NCBI GenBank assembly: GCA_024689485.1
Contig: JAILDK010000020.1
Coordinates: 1 to 45,673 of the forward strand
Direction: 5' to 3'
Origin: Fibrobacter sp.
Lineage (GTDB): Bacteria; Fibrobacterota; Fibrobacteria; Fibrobacterales; Fibrobacteraceae
DNA: 45,673 nt
In this document: piece by piece, positions 30,559-39,441 of the stretch
Numbering within the stretch: the first letter of the stretch is position 1
Layout: every line of letters begins with the position of its first letter
Notes under the pieces: model-generated
Told to the model about the DNA's origin: nothing
The model's input: the letters and a program-made list of their open reading frames with translations, nothing else
Databases searched by the model: none
Position numbers and translations under genes: made by a program

Positions 30559-31938
30559 ATGCCGTATAAAACGTTGGAATCGCTCTTTGAGAATTATTCA
30601 AAAATTCAGATGATCGGCCCGGTGGGCAGCGGAAAGTCCCGCTTGCTGCGTGAGTTTGCAGAAAATCATCCGAACGTCGCTTTGTCTTCCACCGAACTTC
30701 AGCGCCGCATTCAGCGCGCCTTGGCTCCGTTCTGGCAGCAACGTTTTATCAGTTTACGCGATGAAGACGCCCCGCGTGTGCGCGATCTGCTTTTGAAGCC
30801 GAAATTCTTTTTGCATACGGAGCATTACGTCGAAGATAATCCGTTCCCGCCGACGAATCCGGGAAAACTCGACGAGGCTCTCGCCATGGCGAACCTGCCG
30901 GAATCGGTGCTCAAGGTCAAGCTTTTGAGCCTTTCGAACGGGGAACTGCGCCGCATTCTTTTGGCGCGCCTTTGGATGGAATCTCCGGACTACATTCTTT
31001 TGGACGATCCGTATGGCGGTCTCGATCCGGAATTTCGGAACCATCTTGCTCGCGGTATTTTGAAGCTGGCCGAAAAAGATGTGAAGCTTGCCATCAGCAT
31101 GCAGCGCAAAGAAGAGCTCCTTCCCCAGATTCCCGCTTTTGTTTACGAGAACGGGGAATTCCGAGAATTCGAGGGAAAACTTCCCGAAGCGCTCCCGCCC
31201 GAAGAAAAAAAGCCTTACCTCACCCATTACGAAACTCAAGTTTTGCACTATCCGGAAAGCGTCGGCGAAACGCTCTTCGATTTGCAGCAGGTGAACGTGC
31301 ATTACGGTTCCACAAAGATTATCAACAATCTGACGTGGCAAGTGAAAAAGGGTGAACACTGGGTGGTCATGGGCCCGAACGGCGCCGGAAAAAGTACGTT
31401 GCTCGCGCTCCTTTCCGCAGACCATCCGCAGATCTATTCCAACGACATTACGCTTTTTGGAAAGAAGCCGGGCCAAGGTTTGAACGTTTGGGAACACAAG
31501 GCACAAATCGGATTCTTTTCTCCGGAACTCGCGACGCAGTACCGTGAAAAGTTGAACTTGGAAGAAGTCCTTTGCACGGGCTTTACGACGGGCCTCGGCC
31601 TTTTTGAGCCTCCTTCTTGGGAAGAAAGGGCTAAGGCGATCCGCTGGCTCAAAGAATTTGGCTTTGCCGATGTTTTCCGCCCGTTCCAGGATCTTTCTGC
31701 AACGGAACGCCGCTTGATTTTGATTGCCCGCGCCGCAATTCGCCCGCCCAAGGTTTTGATTCTTGACGAACCGACTCAGGGCATGGACGTGGGATTCCGC
31801 GAAAAGCTTTTTGACCTGTTGCAGTTCCTTTCTAAAGAAACGACCATCATCCTCGTGACGCATTACGAAGAAGAATGGCCGCCTTGCATGACGCACATTC
31901 TGCGCATGCCTAAATTCTCTATGGAAAACGCTCTTTAA
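30559..31938 (+). CDS. Tandem ABC ATPase, ModF-like
   Basis: 459 residues with two ABC ATPase cassettes and no membrane segment. The first (1-215) has Walker A GPVGSGKS, a SLSNGELRRILLARL signature and ILLDDPYGGLD, and is shorter than usual. The second (240-459) has GPNGAGKST, a diverged signature (LSATERRLILIARA) and LILDEPTQGMD. This double-ATPase layout is that of ModF/PhrA, the molybdenum-locus ATPase, but no mod genes are near, so its partner and substrate are unknown. It could instead be a soluble regulatory ATPase. A TATCTT hexamer ends 6 nt before ATG. Confidence 0.78.
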   Translation: MPYKTLESLFENYSKIQMIGPVGSGKSRLLREFAENHPNVALSSTELQRRIQRALAPFWQQRFISLRDEDAPRVRDLLLKPKFFLHTEHYVEDNPFPPTNPGKLDEALAMANLPESVLKVKLLSLSNGELRRILLARLWMESPDYILLDDPYGGLDPEFRNHLARGILKLAEKDVKLAISMQRKEELLPQIPAFVYENGEFREFEGKLPEALPPEEKKPYLTHYETQVLHYPESVGETLFDLQQVNVHYGSTKIINNLTWQVKKGEHWVVMGPNGAGKSTLLALLSADHPQIYSNDITLFGKKPGQGLNVWEHKAQIGFFSPELATQYREKLNLEEVLCTGFTTGLGLFEPPSWEERAKAIRWLKEFGFADVFRPFQDLSATERRLILIARAAIRPPKVLILDEPTQGMDVGFREKLFDLLQFLSKETTIILVTHYEEEWPPCMTHILRMPKFSMENAL

Positions 31939-32306
31939 AAAAGACGTGTCACCATATTGCCCACGTACACCGCGATGACGCCGACAAAAACGCTCAGCGC
32001 CGCATACAGGGCAAACTGCAAAATGCTTCCCGACTTGATAAAGTTCAAGCCTTCATTCGCAAACGTCGAAAAGGTGGTGAATCCGCCGCAGAATCCGACG
32101 GTCAAAAGCAGGCGCACATTCGGGCTTAAAACGTGGTCCGAAAGACCGTAAAAAAGCCCGATTAAAAAACATCCCAGAATATTGACGACAAAGGTGCCGA
32201 GCGGAAAAAATCCCGGCGCGTAGGCGTTTAAAAAACGGCTGCATAAAAAGCGGCAGATTCCGCCGAAGAAACTGCCGACGCCAACGCAAAGAATCGAAGG
32301 AATCAT
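31935..32306 (-). CDS. crcB: Fluoride exporter CrcB/Fluc
   Basis: A 123-residue four-helix membrane protein. Diagnostic motifs are GGICRFLCSRF in helix 1, GTFVVNILGCFLIGL (the Asn of the fluoride pore) in helix 2, and GFCGGFTTFSTFANE in helix 3 (the Phe box and the sodium-site turn). It works as a dual-topology dimer that exports fluoride. ATG 32306 is chosen because a TAAATT hexamer ends 7 nt upstream; an in-frame ATG at 32336 would lie upstream of that hexamer. No fluoride riboswitch is seen in the short gap. Confidence 0.92.
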   Translation of the reverse strand: MIPSILCVGVGSFFGGICRFLCSRFLNAYAPGFFPLGTFVVNILGCFLIGLFYGLSDHVLSPNVRLLLTVGFCGGFTTFSTFANEGLNFIKSGSILQFALYAALSVFVGVIAVYVGNMVTRLF

Positions 32307-32313
32307 GCTTGAA

Positions 32314-32326
32314 AATTTAGTATCTT
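32314..32326. promoter_or_regulatory. Divergent -10 elements of crcB and mrp
   Basis: Minus TAAATT (32319-32314) ends 7 nt before the crcB ATG, predicting a leaderless mRNA. Plus TATCTT (32321-32326) is 21 nt from the mrp GTG, leaving room for a short leader that carries AGAGG. Confidence 0.5.
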
Positions 32327-32347
32327 TAAGGCTCACAAGAGGTGCCT

Positions 32348-33466
32348 GTGATAACTGAAGAACAAATCCTCAGAGCTTTATCGAACGTCCAAGATCCCGA
32401 TTTGCACAAGAATATCGTGGAACTGGGCTTTGTGAAGAATATTCAAATTTCTTCCGAGGGCGACGTTTCGCTGGACTTGGTGCTGACCACTCCGGCGTGC
32501 CCGATCCGCGACCGCTTTAAGAATCAGTGCGAAAGCATTTTGATGCATTTGGGCGCTCGTTCGGCGGTGGTGAATTTGACGGCGAAGAATGGCCGTGTAG
32601 AAACCTCTCCGGCCCAGAATTTTGACAATGAACTTTTGAAGGGCGTAAAGCGCATCGTTGGCGTGGCAAGCGGTAAGGGTGGCGTCGGCAAGTCAACAGT
32701 TACGGCGAACCTCGCGATGGCTTTGAGTCTCGCGGGCGCTCGTGTGGGCGTTCTCGATGCCGATATTTACGGCCCGTCGATGAACATCATGTTCGGGGTG
32801 GATTCCGCTCCGGAAGTTTTCCCCGATAAGACGCTTGCCCCGGTTGAAGTCAAGGGTGGCATCTCCTTGGTTTCCATGGCAATGTTTGCGGAATCGGACA
32901 AGGCGACTATTTGGCGTGGTCCGATGGCGAGCCAGATGATCCAGAACTTTGTGCACCGCGTGCGCTGGGGCGAACTGGACTACTTGTTGATCGACTTTCC
33001 TCCTGGAACGGGCGACATTCAGCTGACGCTCACGCAGCAGTGCCCGCTCACCTGTGCGGTCGTGGTGACGACTCCGCAGGAAGTGGCGCTTGCGGACTGC
33101 CGCAAGGGCCTTGCGATGTTCGACAGCGTCGGTGTGCCGTCGGTCGGTATCATTGAAAACATGAGCTACTTCATTTGCGACGGTTGCGGTAAACATCACA
33201 ACATCTTCCGTTCGGGCGGCGGCGAACGCATTTCCAAGGCTCTCGGTGTGCCGATGCTTGGCAAGGTCCCTCTTGAACCGTCTGTTGCCGACTGCGGCGA
33301 CTTGGGTACGCCGGCTGTGCTCCGTTACCCGAACAGCGAAAGCGGTAGAGCCTTTGCCGATATCGCCGAAAAAACGATCTGTGCAATCGCCCAGTTGGAG
33401 CATTCCGGCAACGTTTTGCACAATTTCAACTTCCGTTGGGACGAAATTCCTCTGGAGGAAGCCTAA
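32348..33466 (+). CDS. mrp: Mrp/NBP35-family iron-sulfur carrier ATPase (ApbC)
   Basis: 372 residues. An N-terminal MIP18/DUF59 domain (1-75, with DPDLHKNIVELGFV and TTPACPIRD) is fused to a deviant Walker A P-loop NTPase (SGKGGVGKST, around 108-117, and DADIYGPS). A CDGC motif late in the protein is the bridging Fe-S cluster site. It acts as a scaffold or carrier delivering [4Fe-4S] clusters in the cytoplasm. GTG 32348 has AGAGG 5 nt upstream; GTG 32342 in the same frame overlaps that site and is less likely. Its stop overlaps the next gene's start (TAATG). Confidence 0.93.
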   Translation: MITEEQILRALSNVQDPDLHKNIVELGFVKNIQISSEGDVSLDLVLTTPACPIRDRFKNQCESILMHLGARSAVVNLTAKNGRVETSPAQNFDNELLKGVKRIVGVASGKGGVGKSTVTANLAMALSLAGARVGVLDADIYGPSMNIMFGVDSAPEVFPDKTLAPVEVKGGISLVSMAMFAESDKATIWRGPMASQMIQNFVHRVRWGELDYLLIDFPPGTGDIQLTLTQQCPLTCAVVVTTPQEVALADCRKGLAMFDSVGVPSVGIIENMSYFICDGCGKHHNIFRSGGGERISKALGVPMLGKVPLEPSVADCGDLGTPAVLRYPNSESGRAFADIAEKTICAIAQLEHSGNVLHNFNFRWDEIPLEEA

Positions 33467-33762
33467 TGATTCAGCCGTTGAAGCTCTTTCGCACAAAGAA
33501 CAATGAACTCGGATTTGAATGGGACGATGGGACGCGGTCGGTCTTTAAGCTGCGCGAACTTCGACTCGCTTGCCCTTGCGCGCTCTGCGTAGATGAAAAT
33601 ACGGGGGAGCACCTGCTTGACCCGAAGACCGTGCCGGAAGATATCTCGATCGAGAGTATCCAGTCGATTGGACGCTATGCGGTCGGCATCCTCTGGAGCG
33701 ATGGCCATCGCACGGGCATATACCCTTATGATCTCTTAAAGCGTTTGACGGATAAGGCATAA
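33466..33762 (+). CDS. DUF971-family protein
   Basis: A 98-residue protein with the gamma-butyrobetaine-hydroxylase N-terminal-like fold (DUF971): a beta-rich start (LGFEWDDGTRSVFKLRELRL), ACPCALCVDENTGE, and WSDGHRTGIYPYDLL at the end. The WxDGH...YP(F/Y)xxLR pattern is the family signature. The CPCALC cluster could bind zinc or an Fe-S cluster, which fits translational coupling to mrp. Its exact role is unknown; a part in Fe-S transfer is inference from context. Confidence 0.88.
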   Translation: MIQPLKLFRTKNNELGFEWDDGTRSVFKLRELRLACPCALCVDENTGEHLLDPKTVPEDISIESIQSIGRYAVGILWSDGHRTGIYPYDLLKRLTDKA

Positions 33763-33815
33763 AAAGCCATATTTTGGAAAGTAAGTAAAATAAACTTGGC
33801 GTAGGTTGTCTCTGT

Positions 33816-34658
33816 ATGAGTGATTTTAATGAATCGTTATATTTTCGTGACCTAAATCGATATCCGACTCTGAAGCCGGAAGAAGAGACCGCGCTTATCA
33901 CGATTATCAAGAACGGGGAAACGGAAGAAATTCGACAGTCCGCGTTGCAGCATTTGATTCGTGGTAACCTGCGCTTTGTGGTCAGCGTCGCCCGTAAGTA
34001 TCAGGGACGCGGACTTTCTCTCTTGGATTTGATCAACGAAGGTAACTTGGGCCTTTTCAAGGCGGCAAAGCGCTTTGACAGCTCCAAGGACGTGAAATTT
34101 ATCAGCTATGCAGTCTGGTGGATTCGCCAGTCGATCCAGAAGGCTCTCTTTGAACAGGTTGGTGCAGTCCGCATTCCGCCTAACAAGCTCACCCTGGTGA
34201 ACCGCTTCAAACGCGCTCTCGTGCAGAACGGCGGTGACTACGAACGCACCATGGCGATGCCGGAATTCGCAGACTCCGAACAGGACATCGTTGAAGTGAT
34301 GGAAAAGATCGTGGACATTTCCCTCGACGCTCCGATCAACGACGACGGTGCATCGGGCGATTCCGTGAGCTCCCTCATGGACGTTCTCGGAACGGAAGGC
34401 AACCAGGAAGACGAGATGGAAAAGAAGGAGCGCAAGGCTCTGATCGAAGAAACCCTCAAGTCCCTGCCGCACCGCGAAGAAGAAATCCTCCGCATGTTCT
34501 ACGGTCTTGACGCCGTGGAAGATACGACTTTGAAGGATATCGGTGAAGACCTCAAGCTCAGCCGCGAACGTGTTCGTCAGATCAAGAACAAGACTCTCCG
34601 CAAATTGCAGAAGAACAAAGAGAAGCGCGATCGCCTGAGTGATTTCTTGGAAAACTAA
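33816..34658 (+). CDS. rpoD: RNA polymerase sigma factor, RpoD-like short form
   Basis: 280 residues. Region 1.2 begins SLYFRDLNRYPTL; 2.1-2.2 includes LRFVVSVARKYQGRGLSLLD and LINEGNLGLFKAAKRFD; 2.3-2.4 is KFISYAVWWIRQSIQKAL. Region 3 follows, and 4.2 reads TLKDIGEDLKLSRERVRQI. It lacks region 1.1, as in the roughly 290-residue primary sigma factors of Bacteroidota and Chlorobi, so it may be the housekeeping sigma; a RpoS-like alternative cannot be excluded. It heads a transcript with two TPR genes. The TAnnTT-type -10 elements in this window are presumably read by such a factor. Confidence 0.88.
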   Translation: MSDFNESLYFRDLNRYPTLKPEEETALITIIKNGETEEIRQSALQHLIRGNLRFVVSVARKYQGRGLSLLDLINEGNLGLFKAAKRFDSSKDVKFISYAVWWIRQSIQKALFEQVGAVRIPPNKLTLVNRFKRALVQNGGDYERTMAMPEFADSEQDIVEVMEKIVDISLDAPINDDGASGDSVSSLMDVLGTEGNQEDEMEKKERKALIEETLKSLPHREEEILRMFYGLDAVEDTTLKDIGEDLKLSRERVRQIKNKTLRKLQKNKEKRDRLSDFLEN

Positions 34659-36367
34659 TGGCCATTTCCAAAGCGAAGGCGCGTCAAGCCGCCGTCTTTT
34701 TCCTTACGCTCCTCGGCGGAGCGTTTATCGCTTTATTCGCTTATAACATCTATTTAAAAATCGGTCCTCGCCACCAGGAAGTCCCGAATATTCCGTTTGG
34801 ACTCCCCGGCGGAACACAGCTTGCCGTGGGCGATATGCCCGATACTTTGGCAGGCTTTGAAACAATGCCGCTTTCGACGCAACAGGAACTGCGCCGCGCA
34901 TCGGAACTCCAGAAGAGCGGAAAGTTCAGCGATGCAGCGGAAGTTTATGAAGCGATCGCCTTGCAGTACCCCGAAGCTTTCCTTGCACAGTGGGGCGTTG
35001 TCAATTCTTTGCTCGCCCAAGATTCCCTGCTCCCGATTTGGCAGTCCCAGCTCGATCTGATGCAAAAGGCTTTGCGCGGGCGCTATCCGGAATCCTCGGT
35101 CGCCTTTTTGATGGATGCCCGTGCCGCAGAAAAGGTGGGCAGCACTTCGACCGCTTTGGAACTTGCCCGCGTGGCGACGGAAAAGGCTCCGGTCTTTACC
35201 GATGCGCGCCTCTTTTACGCGGACCTGCTGTACAAGGCGGGCCGTTATGCGGAAAGTGCGATCGAAGCCCGTGCAGCAATCAGCCTTTCGCGGGGGAACG
35301 AGCCGAAGGCGTTTGCTCGCCTTGCCGAAATCTATCACGACGAAGGCGTTCTCGACAGTTGCGAACTCGTGGTGGAATATGCGCTATCCAAATTCCCGGT
35401 GAACGCGGAACTGCTTTGCTTGCAGGGTTACCTGCAAGAGTACAAGGGTCGCTTTGAAGAAGCGGAAGGGACTTACCGCCGCGTCCTCGCGATCCGCCCG
35501 GGTTTTAAACTTGCCACGGATGCGCTCCTTTCTTTGGGCCAAAAGGCTCCTCCGGGAGTGGGCGGCGGGGCGCGCCTTTCGCCGCGTGACCGTGCACAGG
35601 TCGCTTACGAAATCCTCGAACCGCTCGTGAATCAGTATCCGGAAAACCTGCCGCTTCGCGAAGCGCTCGGACGTTCTTATTTAAAGGGTCGCGATTTTGA
35701 CCGTGCCAAGTCGCAGTTCTTGGAAATTCAATCCCGCGATCCGGACTATCCGGAAATTTCCCGTCGCATTCAAGAAGCTTCGTCTGCGCCTCCGGTCCGC
35801 GAAACCCAAAAGAACCTTTTGGCCGATGATTTGAGCCGTGCCCTCGACAGCATGAGAACGCTCCCGACGACGGAACATTCTTTTGAGTCCGCTTTGGGAC
35901 ATTACCTGGTGCGCTATGGCGCGACGCAGAAGGAATTTTTCCGCAAGTATTCCGCGGCGAACTTCCGCAAGCTCGACAAGAACACGTGGCAGGAATCCTT
36001 CTTTGAATCTCCGTATTTTCACCAGTACACGGTTCTGTTCGATCAAAATGGACGCTTTTACGGTGTACACGTAATCGTCACCGATTCGAACGTGGTGGCG
36101 AACAAGACGGCGACGAATACGCCGGAAATTTACACGAACCTGTTGCAGTTGAATTCGAGACTTTCGGGCGTCGGCTCGGAAACGGGCGAAACGGACTGCG
36201 ACGGCAAGGTTTTGACCGGAGCGACTTGGGAAACGCGCGACAACTTTGAAATGCTCGCCCGTTTTGCGGGGAAACCGGCTGAAGTCCGTATGATTCGCCT
36301 GAATCGCGATGCAATCCCGGACGGGACGCGCCTTTGCGATTACACGAAATACCTTTTGATGTATTGA
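34658..36367 (+). CDS. Membrane-anchored TPR protein
   Basis: 569 residues. One N-terminal membrane helix (AVFFLTLLGGAFIALFAYNI) and a presumably periplasmic chain of TPR units (for example LQKSGKFSDAAEVYEAIALQ, ADLLYKAGRYAESAIEARAA, YLQEYKGRFEEAEGTYRRVL) run to about residue 375. A globular C-terminal domain (380-569) of unknown type has EFFRKYSAANFRKLDK and FDQNGRFYGVHVIVTD. Its ATG overlaps the sigma factor stop (TAATG), so it is co-translated. I recognise no named family for the C-terminal part; it may be an envelope scaffold. Confidence 0.75.
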   Translation: MAISKAKARQAAVFFLTLLGGAFIALFAYNIYLKIGPRHQEVPNIPFGLPGGTQLAVGDMPDTLAGFETMPLSTQQELRRASELQKSGKFSDAAEVYEAIALQYPEAFLAQWGVVNSLLAQDSLLPIWQSQLDLMQKALRGRYPESSVAFLMDARAAEKVGSTSTALELARVATEKAPVFTDARLFYADLLYKAGRYAESAIEARAAISLSRGNEPKAFARLAEIYHDEGVLDSCELVVEYALSKFPVNAELLCLQGYLQEYKGRFEEAEGTYRRVLAIRPGFKLATDALLSLGQKAPPGVGGGARLSPRDRAQVAYEILEPLVNQYPENLPLREALGRSYLKGRDFDRAKSQFLEIQSRDPDYPEISRRIQEASSAPPVRETQKNLLADDLSRALDSMRTLPTTEHSFESALGHYLVRYGATQKEFFRKYSAANFRKLDKNTWQESFFESPYFHQYTVLFDQNGRFYGVHVIVTDSNVVANKTATNTPEIYTNLLQLNSRLSGVGSETGETDCDGKVLTGATWETRDNFEMLARFAGKPAEVRMIRLNRDAIPDGTRLCDYTKYLLMY

Positions 36368-36385
36368 TATTTGTAGTTTGTGATT

Positions 36386-38311
36386 ATGTTGCGCGCTCGA
36401 ACCTTTGTTTTTGCCCTGATGACTTTCGCCATCGCGATGATGCTCGAAGGTTGCACGTGCTGCGCATACTTGAATCACATTTTTAACGCCGACCGCAATT
36501 ACGAAGAAGCGGTGGAACTGGAGCAGGCAAAAGCGGATTCGCTCCCGGGCGATTCGGAATTTGTGGCGACCGGCGAAGCGGCGAAAAAGTACGACAAGGT
36601 CATCGAAAAAGGTTCCCGTGTGCTGGAACGTTTTCCGGATAACGACCGTCAAACGGCCCGTGCGGTTTTCCTCATTGGCGAAGCTTTCCGTCACAAGGGG
36701 GAATGGAGCAAGGCCGTTACCAAGTACGACGAATTTGAACGCTACTTCCCCGATCACGATTCCATGCCGAAGGTGGAATACGAACGCGCCTACTGCCTTT
36801 ATAAAAATGGCGAATATGACATTAGCCGTTTTGCGTTGCAGTCGATTTTGGACGCGGGGGACTCGCATCCGTTCTACCATGAAGGTTTGAACCTGCTTTC
36901 GCTTTTGGAAGAAAAGGGCGACTTTACCGACCAGGCGATTGCCGCTCTCGAAAAGATGCTCGCCGATACGAACGGAACGCCTTACATGCGCGGACGTGCG
37001 CACATGCGACTCGCTTCGCTTTACTTTAAAACGGAAAACTATCCGAAGGCGCGCGAACATTACAAGGCAAAGGAAATTGTGGAACTGCCGATGGGAGATC
37101 AGTATTCCGCTGCCCTGCATGCCGCAGAATGCCTGGCGCTGACCGAAGCCTATGCCCCCGCCGCCGAAGAATACCAGGTGATGATTCAGAACAAAGAGTT
37201 CGAAAAGCATTTGCCCGATCTGCAGGTGCGCCGCGCGGAACTCTTGCTTTTGGCTTCGAACTGGACGGACGGTGAAAAACTTTTGCACTATGTGACCGAG
37301 GAATACGAAAAGACGGAATACGCTTCCCGCGGATTCTTTGACCTTGGCGAATTTTACCAGACCGAAAAGCGCGACTACGAACCGGCTTTGGCCTATTACG
37401 ATTCGAGCTTTATGGCAAAGCCTGTTTCGAGTTGGGGCAGAAACGCTCGGGAACGTCGCGATGCGTTAAAGCGCTTGCTCGCCCTCCGCGCCCAGGATTC
37501 TCTTTCCGATACGACGGCGAATGCGAAAAAGAAATTCTTCGATACGGAATTCCAGATTGCAGAACTCTTCTTGTTCAAACTTTCGGAACTAGACAGTTCT
37601 TTAGTCCGCCTGGACCGCATCATTGAAGGTTCAGAAGATACCGCCATCGTTATGCGCGCCACCTATGCCCGAGCCTTTATCTACGACGAATTCAAACAGG
37701 ATGAAGACAAAGCGGAAGAGCTTTACAAGGAAATCATCGCCAAGTATCCGAAAACGGATTACGCCAAACAGGCGCAGATCAACTTGGGCGTTCGCGTCAC
37801 CGTGAAGACTCCGGAAGACGATGCGCACGACCTGTTCCTCATTGCAGAAAGCCTGCTGGTGGCCGCGAAAGAAGTACCGCTCGATCAGATGGATTCCGTG
37901 GACTCCGCTTATGCCCGAGCCTTGACCGCATACGATACCGTTTACCAGGCTTACCCGGAAACGCAGGCCGGAATCCAAGCCTTGTACATGAAGGCGATCA
38001 TTTGGGAAATGACCCCGGAAACGAAGGACAGCGCCGCGTTTGCCTTCAAAAAACTTCGCAACGAACATCGCAATACGCCGTGGGGCCGCGACGCGGAAAA
38101 CCGCCTGCAGACCCGCACCTCGATTACCGATGAATCCTTGGCCCGCTTGCGCAAACGCGTGGACCAAAATACCGCTTACGTGGAAAAGCTTTCCAAACAG
38201 TATTACGACGGACTCGCCGAGGCTGAAAACAAAAAGAAAGGCCCGGACATTCAAGTCGAAGAAAACGAAGAGCTCGAAAACTCCTATAACAGCATGTACG
38301 ATTTTGAGTAA
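36386..38311 (+). CDS. TPR-repeat lipoprotein
   Basis: 641 residues. A short signal peptide ends in a lipobox (MMLEGC), so it should be lipidated at that Cys. The rest is almost entirely TPR-like helical repeats, for example VFLIGEAFRHKGEWSKAVTK, YCLYKNGEYDISRFALQSIL, LASLYFKTENYPKAREHYKA and ELYKEIIAKYPKTDYAKQA. It ends in a charged tail. The style resembles BamD/YbgF-type outer-membrane scaffolds but it is far longer. It follows the other TPR gene by 18 nt, and the two may form one envelope complex. ATG 36386 is preferred over a GTG six bases earlier. Confidence 0.78.
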   Translation: MLRARTFVFALMTFAIAMMLEGCTCCAYLNHIFNADRNYEEAVELEQAKADSLPGDSEFVATGEAAKKYDKVIEKGSRVLERFPDNDRQTARAVFLIGEAFRHKGEWSKAVTKYDEFERYFPDHDSMPKVEYERAYCLYKNGEYDISRFALQSILDAGDSHPFYHEGLNLLSLLEEKGDFTDQAIAALEKMLADTNGTPYMRGRAHMRLASLYFKTENYPKAREHYKAKEIVELPMGDQYSAALHAAECLALTEAYAPAAEEYQVMIQNKEFEKHLPDLQVRRAELLLLASNWTDGEKLLHYVTEEYEKTEYASRGFFDLGEFYQTEKRDYEPALAYYDSSFMAKPVSSWGRNARERRDALKRLLALRAQDSLSDTTANAKKKFFDTEFQIAELFLFKLSELDSSLVRLDRIIEGSEDTAIVMRATYARAFIYDEFKQDEDKAEELYKEIIAKYPKTDYAKQAQINLGVRVTVKTPEDDAHDLFLIAESLLVAAKEVPLDQMDSVDSAYARALTAYDTVYQAYPETQAGIQALYMKAIIWEMTPETKDSAAFAFKKLRNEHRNTPWGRDAENRLQTRTSITDESLARLRKRVDQNTAYVEKLSKQYYDGLAEAENKKKGPDIQVEENEELENSYNSMYDFE

Positions 38312-38312
38312 G

Positions 38313-38348
38313 TTTTTGACATAAATTGTCAAAAACGGAATCTATAAT
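38313..38348 (+). promoter_or_regulatory. Palindrome plus -10 before a small gene
   Basis: 9-bp arms TTTTTGACA/TGTCAAAAA (38313-38321, 38327-38335) with a TAAAT loop, then a perfect TATAAT (38343-38348) ending 7 nt before ATG 38356. The palindrome may be an operator or a weak terminator for the TPR lipoprotein gene. TTGACA is 21 nt from TATAAT, too far for a standard -35. Confidence 0.5.
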
Positions 38349-38355
38349 TGTACGC

Positions 38356-38577
38356 ATGAAAACTGCACAAAAGAACACTCGTTTTGATAATCGCCTTGTA
38401 GCCGCATTTTCCCGCTATACGCCTTGCGGCTTTGAATCTTTTCGCCATCGCATTGCCGACCAGCTTTCGCTGCAAGGCTACGAGCTTTCGGAAGAGGATG
38501 ATGAAACTCTTCTGAGTTATTACCGCCACGGTGAAAACGAGACTTACGTGCTCGCCGCGTTCGGTTACGAAAATTGA
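38356..38577 (+). CDS. Small protein of unknown function
   Basis: A 73-residue soluble protein starting MKTAQKNTRFDNRLV, with SRYTPCGFESFRHRIADQLS and an acidic SEEDDETLLSYY segment, probably all-helical and rich in charged residues. I recognise no family. Support for it being real is a perfect TATAAT 7 nt before ATG, the palindrome just upstream, and a good fit between the TPR lipoprotein and prmC with only 9 bp to the convergent prmC stop. An in-frame ATG at 38326 would place the start inside the palindrome. Confidence 0.6.
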   Translation: MKTAQKNTRFDNRLVAAFSRYTPCGFESFRHRIADQLSLQGYELSEEDDETLLSYYRHGENETYVLAAFGYEN

Positions 38578-38586
38578 GAATGGGAA

Positions 38587-39441
38587 TTAAACGGCTTTGT
38601 ATTCGACAAAGCGAAGCTTGTCGTAAAAGTCCGGCAAAACGCCGACCCATTTGAGCCACGGATAGTTCACGGATTCCTTTTCGAGAATCTTGTCTTCGTC
38701 GGCTTCCGGGCCAATTTCCATAAGGATGATTCCGCCCGGATTCAAATGGTCTTTGGACTGTTCCAAAAGCTTGCGGACGAGCGTTAAACCGTCCGGGCCG
38801 CCGAACAGCGCAAGCGACGGATCGTAGTCGCGGACTTCCGGCTGGAGCTTTTCCTTTTCGGCGTCGGGAATGTACGGCGGATTGCTGACAATCGCGTCGA
38901 ACTTTTCGCCTTCTGGGAGCGCGTTCAAAAGGTCGCCTTGGAAAAATTCCACGGCGGCTTCGTTTGCTGTCGCGTTTTCTTTGGCGAGTTCCAGCGCTTC
39001 TTTGGAAATATCGGTGGCGACAACGCTTGCGCCTTCGACTTCCTTGGCGGCGGCAATGGCGATCGCGCCTGTGCCTGTGCCGATGTCGGCGATGCGGTAG
39101 CTGTCTTTACCGGTCAAACGTTCCTTTAAGAAGTCGATCAGCGATTCCGTTTCGGGACGCGGAATGAGCGCTCTGCGGTCGCAGTGGATTTCATGTCCGC
39201 GGAAGCTGGTGCTGCCCACAATGTGTTGGAGAGGTTCGCGCTTGGCACGGCGTGCGACGAGCGGACGCAGAACTTCGAGTTCGCTTTCGGAAAGCGGCTT
39301 GTCGAAGTTCAGGTAAAGGTCCATGCGCTTCATCTTTAAGCCGTGCGCAAGAATGTACTGCGCATCGAGGCGCGGATTGGGAACGCCTTTGTGCTGAAAG
39401 AACGTCGTCGTCTTGTTTAAGATTTCAAGGACGGTGTTCAT
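38587..39441 (-). CDS. prmC: Release factor glutamine methyltransferase
   Basis: 284 residues. The N-terminal helical domain (1-75) recognises the release factor. The SAM-binding fold has [11 protein letters not shown] (119-129) and the catalytic NPPY (187-190). ALIPRPETE precedes the SAM site, as is typical. It methylates the Gln of the GGQ motif in RF1 and RF2. Its ATG overlaps the prfA stop by 4 nt, the classic prfA-prmC coupling that pairs enzyme and substrate. Confidence 0.95.
   Translation of the reverse strand: MNTVLEILNKTTTFFQHKGVPNPRLDAQYILAHGLKMKRMDLYLNFDKPLSESELEVLRPLVARRAKREPLQHIVGSTSFRGHEIHCDRRALIPRPETESLIDFLKERLTGKDSYRIADIGTGTGAIAIAAAKEVEGASVVATDISKEALELAKENATANEAAVEFFQGDLLNALPEGEKFDAIVSNPPYIPDAEKEKLQPEVRDYDPSLALFGGPDGLTLVRKLLEQSKDHLNPGGIILMEIGPEADEDKILEKESVNYPWLKWVGVLPDFYDKLRFVEYKAV

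Noticed and set aside
32280..32347. A fluoride riboswitch for crcB.
   Set aside because: The gap is far too short and has none of the conserved pseudoknot sequences; the promoter elements fill it.
35681..37288. A 535-codon open frame on the minus strand.
   Set aside because: It is antisense to two TPR genes whose proteins have clear repeats; the antisense translation is low-complexity Phe/Arg/Val text without motifs.
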